Shown: positions 51,694 to 60,095 of the stretch, piece after piece
How positions within the stretch are numbered: the stretch's first letter is position 1
How the letters are laid out: each line of letters begins with the position of its first letter
Source of the DNA: DASPKM01 sp035628135
Lineage (GTDB): Bacteria > Bacteroidota > Bacteroidia > Chitinophagales > Chitinophagaceae
Reading direction: 5' to 3'
Assembly (NCBI GenBank): GCA_035628135.1
Contig: DASPKM010000006.1
Coordinates: 372,001 to 436,000 of the forward strand
DNA length: 64,000 bases
The notes under the pieces: model-generated
The model's database searches: none
Told to the model about the DNA's origin: nothing
Seen by the model: only the letters and a program-made list of their open reading frames with translations
Translations under genes and position numbers: made by a program

Positions 51694-51921
51694 TTACTGG
51701 CCCCGCAATGCATCGTCGTTGTTAATGGTCTTTTTTGCCTTGCGCGGCGTGTTGGATTGTTGCAACCTGCCAAACCTGCAATTGAAGGAGAGCCTGATGC
51801 CACGGGTGTAATTAATATTATCCTCGTGCTGCTCGAAGCTGGCGGTAACAAGATTATTCCTCACACGCGTTCCTTTCATAAATGGATTGGCAAGGTTGCT
51901 ACCCTGCACAGTCTGGGGCAA
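51694..51921 (-). pseudogene. C-terminal remnant of an outer-membrane beta-barrel (TonB-receptor-like) protein
   Basis: About 75 codons ending in TAA at 51696-51694. The segment NLANPFMKGTRVRNN and NYTRGIRLSFNCRFG, then a Lys-rich tail with TINNDD, matches the C-terminal strands of Bacteroidota OMP_b-brl/TonB-dependent receptor family proteins. Everything upstream of about 51910 is missing: intergenic heptamers follow instead. It has no signal peptide or plug. It is therefore a leftover of a much larger gene. It ends 3 bp from the convergent phosphoesterase stop. Confidence 0.75.
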
Positions 51922-51932
51922 ATGCCGCGGTA

Positions 51933-51960
51933 AGTTTTCACTTTTTACTTTTAACTTTAA
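51933..51960. repeat. 7-nt repeat array at the broken end of the receptor remnant
   Basis: Four heptamers, AGTTTTC, ACTTTTT, ACTTTTA and ACTTTAA, in exact phase at 51933-51960. They lie between the truncation point of the remnant and the start of the next gene at 51967. Confidence 0.7.
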
Positions 51961-51966
51961 CCAATC

Positions 51967-52980
51967 ATGCGGCGTATATATTCTCTCGGATTATTTTGTT
52001 TGCTCTGCTGCGCGTTGCACGCTCAGACCGTTGAAATATTAACGGAAGGGACCAAAACTTCCATCCGCGGGCTAAGCGTGGTAAACGACCGCATCGTTTG
52101 GGTAAGTGGCAGCAACGGCACCATCGGCCGAAGCCTCGATGGCGGCATTACCTGGAAATGGTCGATCGTAAAGGGATTTGAAAAGCGCGACTTCCGCGAC
52201 ATTGAAGCATTCGACGCTACAACCGCTATTGTAATTGCCGTGGCAGAGCCGGGCAATATCTTAAAAACCATCGATGGTGGTGAAACCTGGAAGGTTGTTT
52301 ACGAAAACAAAACGCCCGGCATGTTCCTCGATGCAATGGAATTCTGGAACGAACAAAGCGGCATTGTATTGGGCGATCCCATCAACGGTAAATTTTTCAT
52401 CACCCGTACGTTTGATGAAGGCAATACCTGGACCGACATCGCTTATCAAAACTTGCCCGCTGCCGACAGCGGCGAGGCTTGCTTTGCAGCGAGCGGCACC
52501 AACATACGCGCACTGGACCGTGACGAGGCCTGTTTTGTAAGCGGCGGCAAGCGCTCCCGCCTTTTCTGGAAGGGCAATCCCATCGATTTGCCAATTGTGC
52601 AGGGTACTGAAAGCGCAGGCGCCAACTCCATCGCAGTGCGCGACAGGAAAAAACTCAGGGGCAGTTTGCATTTTGTAGTAGTGGGCGGCGATTTTTCAAA
52701 AGACAGCATCGCAGATAAAAATTGTTTTATTACTTCCGATGGCGGCAAAACCTGGAAGGCGCCGCAAAAGCCACCGCATGGTTACCGGTCATGCGTGGAA
52801 TACATCACCGACAAGCGATTAATAACCTGCGGCACCACAGGCGTGGATGTTTCAAGTGATGGAGGCATGAACTGGCAGCTCATTACGCGCAAGGGATTTC
52901 ACGTATGCCGAAGGGCCAAAGAAGGAAGCTCTGTATTTCTCGCTGGAGGAAATGGAAGGGTCGGCAAACTGGTGTGGTAG
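51967..52980 (+). CDS. Secreted BNR/Ycf48-like beta-propeller protein
   Basis: 337 residues. A signal peptide (LGLFCLLCCALHAQ) is followed by repeated BNR-type motifs (SLDGGITWKW, TIDGGETWKV, TFDEGNTWTD, TSDGGKTWKA, SSDGGMNWQL), one per propeller blade. Ycf48/HCF136-like proteins help assemble complexes in phototrophs; in Bacteroidota they are of unknown function. No catalytic motif seen. Confidence 0.85.
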   Translation: MRRIYSLGLFCLLCCALHAQTVEILTEGTKTSIRGLSVVNDRIVWVSGSNGTIGRSLDGGITWKWSIVKGFEKRDFRDIEAFDATTAIVIAVAEPGNILKTIDGGETWKVVYENKTPGMFLDAMEFWNEQSGIVLGDPINGKFFITRTFDEGNTWTDIAYQNLPAADSGEACFAASGTNIRALDRDEACFVSGGKRSRLFWKGNPIDLPIVQGTESAGANSIAVRDRKKLRGSLHFVVVGGDFSKDSIADKNCFITSDGGKTWKAPQKPPHGYRSCVEYITDKRLITCGTTGVDVSSDGGMNWQLITRKGFHVCRRAKEGSSVFLAGGNGRVGKLVW

Positions 52981-53046
52981 CTCAGCCATACCTTGTAAAT
53001 GTCATGAAATATTAGAGGGCAGCAGCAGGATAAGGGCACGCATGGT

Positions 53047-53841
53047 TTAAACAGCCACGGGTGCTTTAATGGCCGGATGGAATTGATAATTTTCGAGTGT
53101 AAAGTCTTCGAAACTAAAATCGAAGATGTTCTTTACCGCGGGATTCAACCTCATTCTGGGAAGCGGGTAAGGGGTACGCGTAAGTTGCAGCCTTGCCTGC
53201 TCCACGTGATTGCTGTATAAATGCACATCCCCGAAGGTGTGGATGAATTCGCCGGGTTGCAGGCCGCATACCTGCGCCACCATCAGGTTCAGCAGCGCGT
53301 ACGATGCAATGTTGAAAGGCACGCCTAAGAACACGTCGGCGCTGCGCTGGTACAATTGGCAGCTTAGCTTTCCATCGGCCACATAAAATTGAAACAGGGT
53401 GTGGCAGGGCATCAAGGCCATTTTCGGCAGGTCGGCCACGTTCCATGCGCTGATGATCAGCCGCCGGCTATCGGGATTGGATTGGATTTGCTTAATAAGA
53501 TCGCTTACCTGGTCAACCGTTCTGCCATCGGCGCCTTCCCAACTACGCCATTGCTTGCCGTATACGGGCCCCAGCTCTCCTTCTTCATTGGCCCATTCAT
53601 CCCAAATGGATACGCCATGTTCTTTCAGGTAGCGGATATTGGTCTCGCCTTTCAGGAACCAAAGCAATTCGTGGACGATGCTCTTAAGGTGAAGCTTTTT
53701 GGTGGTTACCAGCGGAAATCCTTCCTGTAGATCGAACCGCATCTGGTAACCGAAACAACTGGTGGTTCCGGTGCCGGTGCGGTCCGTTTTGGATACGCCT
53801 TTGTCAAGGATATGCTGCAGCAGTTGCAGGTATTGTTGCAT
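53047..53841 (-). CDS. thyA: Thymidylate synthase
   Basis: 264 residues, identical in length to the E. coli enzyme. N-terminus MQQYLQLLQHILDKGV with DRTGTGTTSCFGYQMRFDL; catalytic cysteine in MPCHTLFQFYV; substrate residues QRSADVFLGVPFNIASYALL. It methylates dUMP using methylene-THF and yields dihydrofolate, reduced by FolA (26.1 kb). Divergent from the rhomboid gene with a 48-bp gap whose two sides both read AATTAATTTGC-like. Confidence 0.97.
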   Translation of the reverse strand: MQQYLQLLQHILDKGVSKTDRTGTGTTSCFGYQMRFDLQEGFPLVTTKKLHLKSIVHELLWFLKGETNIRYLKEHGVSIWDEWANEEGELGPVYGKQWRSWEGADGRTVDQVSDLIKQIQSNPDSRRLIISAWNVADLPKMALMPCHTLFQFYVADGKLSCQLYQRSADVFLGVPFNIASYALLNLMVAQVCGLQPGEFIHTFGDVHLYSNHVEQARLQLTRTPYPLPRMRLNPAVKNIFDFSFEDFTLENYQFHPAIKAPVAV

Positions 53842-53889
53842 GCCGCAAATTAACTAATTAGTATTTTGCTAATTAATTAATTTGCCCAC

Positions 53890-54720
53890 ATGGACACCCT
53901 TGCGATCATTAGTGTTTTGATAATAATAATCAATGTGTTTGTTTCCTATAAAGGATTCAAGGACCATGCTTTTTTTCAGCGCTATGCCTTCGGTGTGGAT
54001 AAAGTGCTGCTGCAAAAAGATTACAAAGTGCTGGTGACGTCTGGCTTCCTGCATGTGGGTTGGGTGCACCTTATCCTGAACATGTTTTCGTTGTATGTTT
54101 TCAGCGAAGGGCTTGAAAGCTATATCGGCGCGGTCAAATACATGCTCATCTATTTTGCCAGCCTGCTGGGCGGGGGATTGTTCAGCCTATTGGTACACAA
54201 GAACCACGGGGATTATACCGCGGTAGGCGCATCGGGCGCGGTGTGCGGCATTATCTTCGCGTCCATTGCATTATTCCCCGGCATGGGGGTAGGCTTCTTC
54301 TTTATACCGGTGTCCATTCCGGCCTGGCTGTACGGAATTGCATTTGTGTTGTATTCCATTTATGGCATCCGTTCAAGGTCTGATAACATCGGGCATGAAG
54401 CGCACCTGGCCGGCGCACTGGTGGGATTGATCACGGCCGTATTATTGGTTCCGCGATCGCTGGATTACAATCTTACCACGATCCTGCTGATATTTATTCC
54501 TTCGGTGATATTTATCTATTTCATTGTGCGAAGGCCTGCCACACTGATGGTGGACAACCGGTATTTTAAAAAGCGTCATTTCCACACTATCGACGACAGG
54601 TACAACATCCATAAAAAACAAAAGCAACAGGAAATAGACCGTATACTGGAAAAGATCCATCGCAGGGGAATGGGAAGCCTTACGGAAAAAGAAAAAGACT
54701 ACCTGAACAGGAATACCTGA
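53890..54720 (+). CDS. Rhomboid-family intramembrane serine protease
   Basis: 276 residues. Six-helix rhomboid core with catalytic Ser115 in VGASGAVCG and His172 in GHEAHLAGALVG; HLILNMFSLYVFSEGLE is the loop-1/helix-2 signature. A basic cytoplasmic tail (KKRHFHTIDDRYNIHKKQKQ and MGSLTEKEKDYLN) follows, usual in Bacteroidota members. Substrate unknown. Confidence 0.92.
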   Translation: MDTLAIISVLIIIINVFVSYKGFKDHAFFQRYAFGVDKVLLQKDYKVLVTSGFLHVGWVHLILNMFSLYVFSEGLESYIGAVKYMLIYFASLLGGGLFSLLVHKNHGDYTAVGASGAVCGIIFASIALFPGMGVGFFFIPVSIPAWLYGIAFVLYSIYGIRSRSDNIGHEAHLAGALVGLITAVLLVPRSLDYNLTTILLIFIPSVIFIYFIVRRPATLMVDNRYFKKRHFHTIDDRYNIHKKQKQQEIDRILEKIHRRGMGSLTEKEKDYLNRNT

Positions 54721-54742
54721 AAGATAGTCCATCCGGGATATA

Positions 54743-54815
54743 GAAATTGAGATTCGAGATCAATATCCTTCAACCGACGTCTGCAAAAACCTTCAAACCT
54801 CAAACCTCAATTTCA
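54743..54815. repeat. 7-nt repeat dyad between convergent genes
   Basis: Heptamers ACCTTCA, AACCTCA, AACCTCA and ATTTCAC run in phase from 54789. GAAATTGAG at 54743-54751 is the perfect complement of CTCAATTTC at 54806-54814. It separates the rhomboid gene from the convergent lipoprotein gene. It shares the CCTCAAACC word with the fmt terminator hairpin. Confidence 0.7.
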
Positions 54816-54833
54816 CATCTCCCAATGTGATCG

Positions 54834-55271
54834 TTAGCCCACTTTCTGGTACCTTCTGCTACAATTCTCGCGGCACTGCGGGTTAAAGATCAATTCTGTA
54901 TCGCTCTTCCGGTCGAAATAAAATATTTCTTTATTGTCGCCGGAGGCGCTTGAAAGTTCAACGCGGTTTGCATCGATTATCCTATAGCGGCTGAATCCTT
55001 TTGAAGCAAATGGAGAATTACCTGAGAACATCACTTCTCCCGCTGCTGTAAAAGTAACTTCATCGGGATCCGTTGCAGGCATCCACTGGCCGGTACCGTC
55101 GCCCCTGTCCTGGAAAAATTCAACCAGGCGCCATTTGCCTACCAGCACTGCTTTATCGGTGGGATTTGATGCTGTACTTGCTGTAAGGGTGGTGTCTTCG
55201 GGTGCGTCGTTCGATTTCTCGCAGGCCGTTGTAAAGGCTAGTGCGCATGCGAGGAAGAGTGTCCATTTCAT
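54834..55271 (-). CDS. Lipocalin-like lipoprotein
   Basis: 145 residues. Signal with lipobox TTAC (Cys near residue 17). The mature part has GKWRLVEFFQDRGDGTG, then EVTFTAAGEVMFSG and SRYRIIDANRVELSS, the pattern of the Bacteroidota lipocalin-like fold, and ends NPQCRENCSRRYQKV, where two cysteines may pair. Related to the protein at 17918-18304. Function unknown. Confidence 0.77.
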   Translation of the reverse strand: MKWTLFLACALAFTTACEKSNDAPEDTTLTASTASNPTDKAVLVGKWRLVEFFQDRGDGTGQWMPATDPDEVTFTAAGEVMFSGNSPFASKGFSRYRIIDANRVELSSASGDNKEIFYFDRKSDTELIFNPQCRENCSRRYQKVG

Positions 55272-55496
55272 AGTAAAGAATTTTCTGGTTTATAAAGGAT
55301 AGTTTATTTAAATGTTGAATCCAAATATGATGCTAAACCGCTGCTTATGTCAAAACATCCCCGCTCCGGGGCGCATCTTATCCATGAAATTCCACAATTC
55401 ACCGTTCTAAGGCTTTTCATGTAGTGGAATGTTATACTAAAATGCAGTCGGGGCCCGTTAATGCGGGTATAATCTTCACCAATATCCAATCCTGTG

Positions 55497-56090
55497 ATGA
55501 ACAGATTTCTGTGTGTGATACTGCTAACCAGCCTGGCTGCGGCCTGTAGTAAATCGGCCGACCTCCCAACCACGCAAAGCCAACTGGTGCCGGATGGTTA
55601 TACCGCTTATATCATTAAGAAAGGCAATCATTACTCCGAAAACAACGACAACCGCTCCATTCACCTGAACAAATTAAAATTCAAGGCACAGTTCGATAGC
55701 AGTTGCATCTATAAAACTGTGAAGGAAGCGAACATGAACGACATCAATAAACTGTATGGGTTCAGCGATTGCAATTCGGGCCATCATGAAAACAGCGCCC
55801 GCTTCGGCTGGAGGTGGAATGGCCACGGAATAGAGATTCACGCATATTACTATATTAATAACGTGCGGCAGTCAAAATTTCTAGGCACCGTTGCGCTGAA
55901 TGAACCAGCCGCGATGAGCATTACTATATCAGGGAACCGCTACTTATTCGAACTGAACGGAAAAACGGAAAGCATGCCGAGGAATTGTACAAATGAACAT
56001 GCCGATGGCTACCAGTTGTATCCTTATTTCGGGGGAGATGAAGTGGCCCCGCATGATATAAGGATATTGATAAAAGAAATCACCGAGTGA
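55497..56090 (+). CDS. Lipoprotein of unknown function
   Basis: 197 residues. Lipobox LAAAC near residue 17. The body contains IHLNKLKFKAQFDSSCIY, GFRWRW-like aromatic strands (FGWRWNGHGIEIHAYYY) and two further cysteines. No family recognised. A 225-bp gap with no gene lies between it and the divergent lipocalin-like gene. Its stop codon is 2 bp from the 3' end of an oppositely oriented tRNA gene. Confidence 0.7.
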   Translation: MNRFLCVILLTSLAAACSKSADLPTTQSQLVPDGYTAYIIKKGNHYSENNDNRSIHLNKLKFKAQFDSSCIYKTVKEANMNDINKLYGFSDCNSGHHENSARFGWRWNGHGIEIHAYYYINNVRQSKFLGTVALNEPAAMSITISGNRYLFELNGKTESMPRNCTNEHADGYQLYPYFGGDEVAPHDIRILIKEITE

Positions 56091-56092
56091 TG

Positions 56093-56167
56093 TGGACTGT
56101 GGCGGGCTCGAACCGCCGACCCCTACTCTGTCAAAGTAATGCTCTGAACCAACTGAGCTAACAGTCC
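56093..56167 (-). tRNA. tRNA-Val (GAC)
   Basis: 75 nt on the minus strand. Acceptor GGACTGT/ACAGTCC; D-stem GCTC/GAGC; anticodon stem TTACT/AGTAG with loop TTGACAG, anticodon GAC; T-stem GGCGG/CCGCC with TTCGAGC loop; discriminator A. CCA is not encoded. Reads GUC/GUU codons. Confidence 0.95.
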
Positions 56168-56239
56168 GTGAAATACAAATCTCTTTAAAGAAGTTCAAAT
56201 ATCCAAAGCATTATCGGCGCTATTCAAAAGCGTTCGATT

Positions 56240-57469
56240 CTATATCCCTCTCCGTTTCATTTCTTTCTTTATCAGCGCCAGTTCTCTTCCCGTTTGCCCT
56301 GAAACAGAGCTATTTTCCTGCGCACGCCGCATCAAATAAGGAATTACGTCCCTGATAGGGCCAAAAGGAAGGTACTTGCTCACACTGCAACCAGCCTTTG
56401 CCAAATTGAAAGTGATATTATCGCTCATGCCATACAACTGCGAAAAATGCACGTGCGCATGATTAAGCGGCAATTTTTTTTCCTGCAATAATTCCGTTGC
56501 GTACAGGTTGCTGTATTCATTGTGAGAAGCCACTACCATGCTTACACTATTGATATTGTCTACGCAGTACTTAACGGCGAGATTATAATCGCTGTCGGAC
56601 GCTGCTTTATCGGGCTGGATGGGCGAAGGATAATTCATTTGGGCGGCGCGCTTCCGTTCTTTTTCCATGTACGCGCCCCTCACCAGTTTTGCGCCTAAAA
56701 TAAATCCGCGTTGCATCGCGGCCTCGAGTGAATCTTTTAAAAACCGGAGACGGTCGTGCCGGTATAATTGATAAGTGTTGAACACGAATACTTTCTCGCG
56801 GTTGTATTGTTCCATCATCAAAATAGCCAGCACATCAACAGGGTCCTGTATCCAGGTTTCTTCGGCATCGATGAATACTCCTACATTTTTCTCCGCCGCT
56901 ATTCTGCAAATGCGGTGAATGCGCTCGTGCACGCGTTGCCATTCGGCCTTTTCATCAGTTGTCAAGGATTCAACCGCTTTTACATAGCGCTTCATCAGGG
57001 TGCCGGCATTGGCTTCTACCGAATGATCGAGCTTTTCCAGCAAGCCAAACCGTGCAAATGCCGTAACCTTAATGCTCATGAAGGGAATGCTGGGTTGGGT
57101 AGATGCGTATTTGATTACGCGAATGAACTCTTCTGTGGCCTGGTTAAAGCCTTCTTCACCTGATTCTCCACCTTCTACACCGTAGTCTAAGATCGATTGT
57201 ACGCCATATGCCGCCAACCGTTCGGCCACGAGAGCGGTCTCTTCCAATGTTTCACCACCCACAAATTGTTCGAATATGGTACTTCTTACAAGGCCTTTAA
57301 TGGGAAGCCTGGCTTTAAAAGCCCAGGGCGTGATCTTCAGCCCTAGTTTAACCAGCCACTCCTTTCCCATGGAAGCAAAGAGGAAATGGGCTTTTTTGAG
57401 TTGTTTATCGGTTTTATAGGCAAAGGCATTTTCAGTATTATCAAAAGAGATCCTGGGATGATGATCCAT
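56240..57469 (-). CDS. Proline dehydrogenase (monofunctional)
   Basis: 409 residues from the ATG at 57469. PRODH-type TIM barrel with GVQSILDYGVEGGE, MSIKVTAFARFGLL, NVGVFIDAEETWIQ and the conserved KLVRGAYMEKERKRA and VASHNEYSN. It uses FAD to oxidise proline to P5C and feeds the respiratory chain; PruA (35.9 kb) completes the pathway. A TATTTTTG box precedes it. Downstream lies tRNA-Val. Confidence 0.94.
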   Translation of the reverse strand: MDHHPRISFDNTENAFAYKTDKQLKKAHFLFASMGKEWLVKLGLKITPWAFKARLPIKGLVRSTIFEQFVGGETLEETALVAERLAAYGVQSILDYGVEGGESGEEGFNQATEEFIRVIKYASTQPSIPFMSIKVTAFARFGLLEKLDHSVEANAGTLMKRYVKAVESLTTDEKAEWQRVHERIHRICRIAAEKNVGVFIDAEETWIQDPVDVLAILMMEQYNREKVFVFNTYQLYRHDRLRFLKDSLEAAMQRGFILGAKLVRGAYMEKERKRAAQMNYPSPIQPDKAASDSDYNLAVKYCVDNINSVSMVVASHNEYSNLYATELLQEKKLPLNHAHVHFSQLYGMSDNITFNLAKAGCSVSKYLPFGPIRDVIPYLMRRAQENSSVSGQTGRELALIKKEMKRRGI

Positions 57470-57490
57470 ATGGCATTCAATAAATAGCCG

Positions 57491-57498
57491 CAAAAATA
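57491..57498 (-). promoter_or_regulatory. Candidate -7 box of proline dehydrogenase (TATTTTTG)
   Basis: Exact TAnnTTTG match on the minus strand, 21 bp before the ATG at 57469. Confidence 0.42.
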
Positions 57499-57514
57499 AA
57501 GGGAAAGCGGCAGA

Positions 57515-57994
57515 TTATTTATTGGTAGAAACATTGCATTCCACTTTCCAACCATCCTTGCCGTGGCGGTAAATGGATACCCAGGCAAAATCAGTGGTGT
57601 CCACGCTCTTCTTGCTCAGGCTATCTGTCCTTGAAACAATCACCTGTTTTTGAATAATTGCATATGCAAGCGATCCATCGTCTGAAAATCTGATCTGCGG
57701 CTCTTTCACATCGTCCCATTTGATGAACTCCACGCTGTCGAAATAACCCTGTATCCTTTTCCTTCGCTCCTCCATGGTAGCAGTCCTCACTTCTCCCCTG
57801 TTCACCGATACCATGCTGTCTGAAAACTCAGACATAAATAAAGACGCATTCTTTTCAAAATGCGCCTTGCGTTCCTGCCGGATCAATGCCAGAATATCTT
57901 CCGTGTCTTTTGCCTGGTTGCGATCGTTGGTGCTGCAAGCTATGGTAAACAATAATAAAACCGGTATGCATACCGGGGAAGAAAACAGTTTCAT
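57515..57994 (-). CDS. NTF2-like (DUF4440-type) lipoprotein
   Basis: 159 residues. Lipobox TIAC (Cys20). A helix DILALIRQERKAHFEKNASLF opens a cone-shaped NTF2-like fold, followed by MEERRKRIQGYFDSVEFIKW and strands YAIIQKQVIVS and FAWVSIYRHGKDGWKVE. Such proteins bind small ligands or act as accessory subunits; function unknown. Confidence 0.78.
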   Translation of the reverse strand: MKLFSSPVCIPVLLLFTIACSTNDRNQAKDTEDILALIRQERKAHFEKNASLFMSEFSDSMVSVNRGEVRTATMEERRKRIQGYFDSVEFIKWDDVKEPQIRFSDDGSLAYAIIQKQVIVSRTDSLSKKSVDTTDFAWVSIYRHGKDGWKVECNVSTNK

Positions 57995-58080
57995 AAACGG
58001 TGGTTTTAAAATTGAAACTACTTGCTTGTCCCAATTTTTTGTTACCGCCTATCATGTAACTGCCGGTTATTATATGTGCA

Positions 58081-58809
58081 TCATTTCACGCGTTTCCATA
58101 TCTCGTTCAGCGGCTCGCCTCTGGAACTGAGGCCGCTGTGGTGCCATGCGCCATCTTCTATTTTGCCATCGAAAGTCAGCGACGCGCCCACCCTGCTGTT
58201 GTCGCGGGAGAAAAATTCGATGTTCTCGGTATACTTTCCATTGGTGAAAGTATAAGTTCCTCCACCGGTCCCATAAAAACCCTTGACCTCGGGATTGATA
58301 GCTACCCATTGAAAGCGCGTGCCGGACAATAATTTTAAAGTTTTGCGTGGACCAGGCCTCGACTCCACGATCTTTCCATCCTGCATACGGCCACTGATGC
58401 GCCAGTTGCCTGCAAGGGCGCCGGTTCCATTATCCAGTCGCTTATAGGTTAGTTTGTGGTTAGAGAAATTCATCACGAACTCGTTGTTGCTGATGGTCAC
58501 CGGCACAACCAGTTGCTGGCCCACTTTGGTGCTGTCCTGTGTATTGAACTCCGCGTGCACCGTGAGTTGCCCATCCTTTAGCTGGTACGGGCCACCTGAA
58601 GTGCTCACGAACCGCTTATTTGTCTTATCGTATACACTTCCAACAGCATATCCATCTATAAATATCCAGGTAAAGGTATTGGTGCCGTCTTCCATTTGCC
58701 ACGCCCCGGCAATAGGGTCAGTTTGAAAATGGTTTGCGGCATTAAAACTGCTGGCGGCAATTATAAAAGCCAGCATAGCTAAGCAGGTGATAATGCGGTT
58801 TGTTTTCAT
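58081..58809 (-). CDS. Secreted beta-rich protein, function unknown
   Basis: 242 residues from the ATG at 58809. A signal peptide (IITCLAMLAFIIAASSFNA) precedes two similar lipocalin-like halves: IAGAWQMEDGTNTFTWIFIDG with FVSTSGGPYQLKDGQLT, and LAGNWRISGRMQDGK with FYGTGGGTYTFTNGKYTE. The halves appear to be an internal duplication. Role unknown. Confidence 0.72.
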   Translation of the reverse strand: MKTNRIITCLAMLAFIIAASSFNAANHFQTDPIAGAWQMEDGTNTFTWIFIDGYAVGSVYDKTNKRFVSTSGGPYQLKDGQLTVHAEFNTQDSTKVGQQLVVPVTISNNEFVMNFSNHKLTYKRLDNGTGALAGNWRISGRMQDGKIVESRPGPRKTLKLLSGTRFQWVAINPEVKGFYGTGGGTYTFTNGKYTENIEFFSRDNSRVGASLTFDGKIEDGAWHHSGLSSRGEPLNEIWKRVK

Positions 58810-58841
58810 GATGATGTATTTTATAGTAGGTGCAATCAGGT

Positions 58842-59357
58842 TTACAGCATCTTTTTCATGAGCCAGTCGCGCTGCACGTCGCTCCCCAGCACAAAATCGT
58901 GCTCCCCAAATTTCTCGAATCCCCATTTAATATAGAACTGAATAGCCCGCTCATTTTTTTCCCACACTCCCAGCCATACCACCCGTTTGCCGGTTTCGAA
59001 GGCAATTTCGATGCATTTTTTCATAAGGGCATTGCCGATCCCCTTGCCGATCATCGACTGTACTGAATAAATACGGGCGATTTCGATGGAGGGCAGCCCG
59101 TCCAGGTCGCCGGGAGGGTCGCCTTCCCGCATACGCGCATAGCCTACGGGTTCGTCCAGGTATTCGGCAACGATAAATATATTTTCCGGCGCGCCTACCT
59201 CCTGCACCAGGCGTTGCCGGGTGAACTGTTCGTTCATGAACTTGTCCATGTCCTCCTGGGTATTAGCGCCGGCGAACGTGTCGTAAAACGTGCGCCTGCT
59301 CAGATCGGCGATCATTTCAGCGTCTTCGGCGGTGGCGTAGCGAACGGTGATGCTCAT
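58842..59357 (-). CDS. GNAT-family N-acetyltransferase
   Basis: 171 residues from the ATG at 59357 (MSITVRYATAEDAEMIADL). GNAT fold with the acetyl-CoA loop SMIGKGIGNALMKKCIEIA and the C-terminal GVWEKNERAIQFYIKWGF. Substrate unknown. Upstream is a 177-bp divergent gap with no gene. Confidence 0.9.
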   Translation of the reverse strand: MSITVRYATAEDAEMIADLSRRTFYDTFAGANTQEDMDKFMNEQFTRQRLVQEVGAPENIFIVAEYLDEPVGYARMREGDPPGDLDGLPSIEIARIYSVQSMIGKGIGNALMKKCIEIAFETGKRVVWLGVWEKNERAIQFYIKWGFEKFGEHDFVLGSDVQRDWLMKKML

Positions 59358-59534
59358 AGGCGTTGAACTGATGTCGCAAGTTATGGAAATCCCGTCGCAC
59401 GCCGCAATCCAACCTGCTGATATCCACACGCATTACGACATACGACGCCATTGGCAGTTACTTCTACGCAATCGCTAACACTCCGCAGTTCCGCAACCGC
59501 ATATTTGCACCGGTTAATCTAAAAACAATCAATC

Positions 59535-60062
59535 ATGAAAAAAACAATCATTCTTATGTTATCTACAGCTATTACCGCTTCAGCGCTGGCACAGCCGGCC
59601 AATGCCGATGAACAGGCAATTCAAAAGATCGTGTCTACCATGGAGACAGGCTGGGTCGAGAAAAAAGGGGATGTATTCGCTTCGGTGTTTGCAGATGTGC
59701 ACGATTACATCGTATGGAATGGATATTATTTCCCTAACATGAACCGACAGGGCAACGCGGCGGCCCACCAGGGATTGTTCAACGGGGTGTACAGGAATTA
59801 CGATGTGAAATTTAAGATAGATAAGGTCAGGTTCCTGCGTAACGACCTCGCCCTCGTGCACGTCTATGGTGGCGGGTACGAAAAGGGAAAGACCCCGGAG
59901 CATCCCACCGTACTCATGACCATGATCATAGAAAAGAAAGACGGCGACTGGAAAGTGATATCTTTCCACAACATGGACCTGGAAGCATTTGAGAACAAGG
60001 AAATTGCAGATAGGAGCCCGATGCCACTGAACGTAATGTACGCGGGCTGGTACAAGAAATAA
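59535..60062 (+). CDS. Secreted NTF2-like (SnoaL/SgcJ-type) protein
   Basis: 175 residues. Signal peptide ends at ALAQPA. The body has AIQKIVSTMETGWVEKKGD, DVHDYIVWNGYYF and VRFLRNDLALVHVYGGG, the SgcJ/EcaC-like NTF2 layout. No catalytic residues can be assigned. It is followed 33 bp later by the hybrid sensor gene on the same strand. Confidence 0.82.
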   Translation: MKKTIILMLSTAITASALAQPANADEQAIQKIVSTMETGWVEKKGDVFASVFADVHDYIVWNGYYFPNMNRQGNAAAHQGLFNGVYRNYDVKFKIDKVRFLRNDLALVHVYGGGYEKGKTPEHPTVLMTMIIEKKDGDWKVISFHNMDLEAFENKEIADRSPMPLNVMYAGWYKK

Positions 60063-60095
60063 AGGTTCACCCTATAAAATTGTTATCTTAAACCG

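Noticed and set aside
55304..55573. 89-codon minus-strand frame between two lipoprotein genes
   Set aside because: Overlaps the start of a better-supported lipoprotein gene, has no signal or family resemblance; a chance frame.
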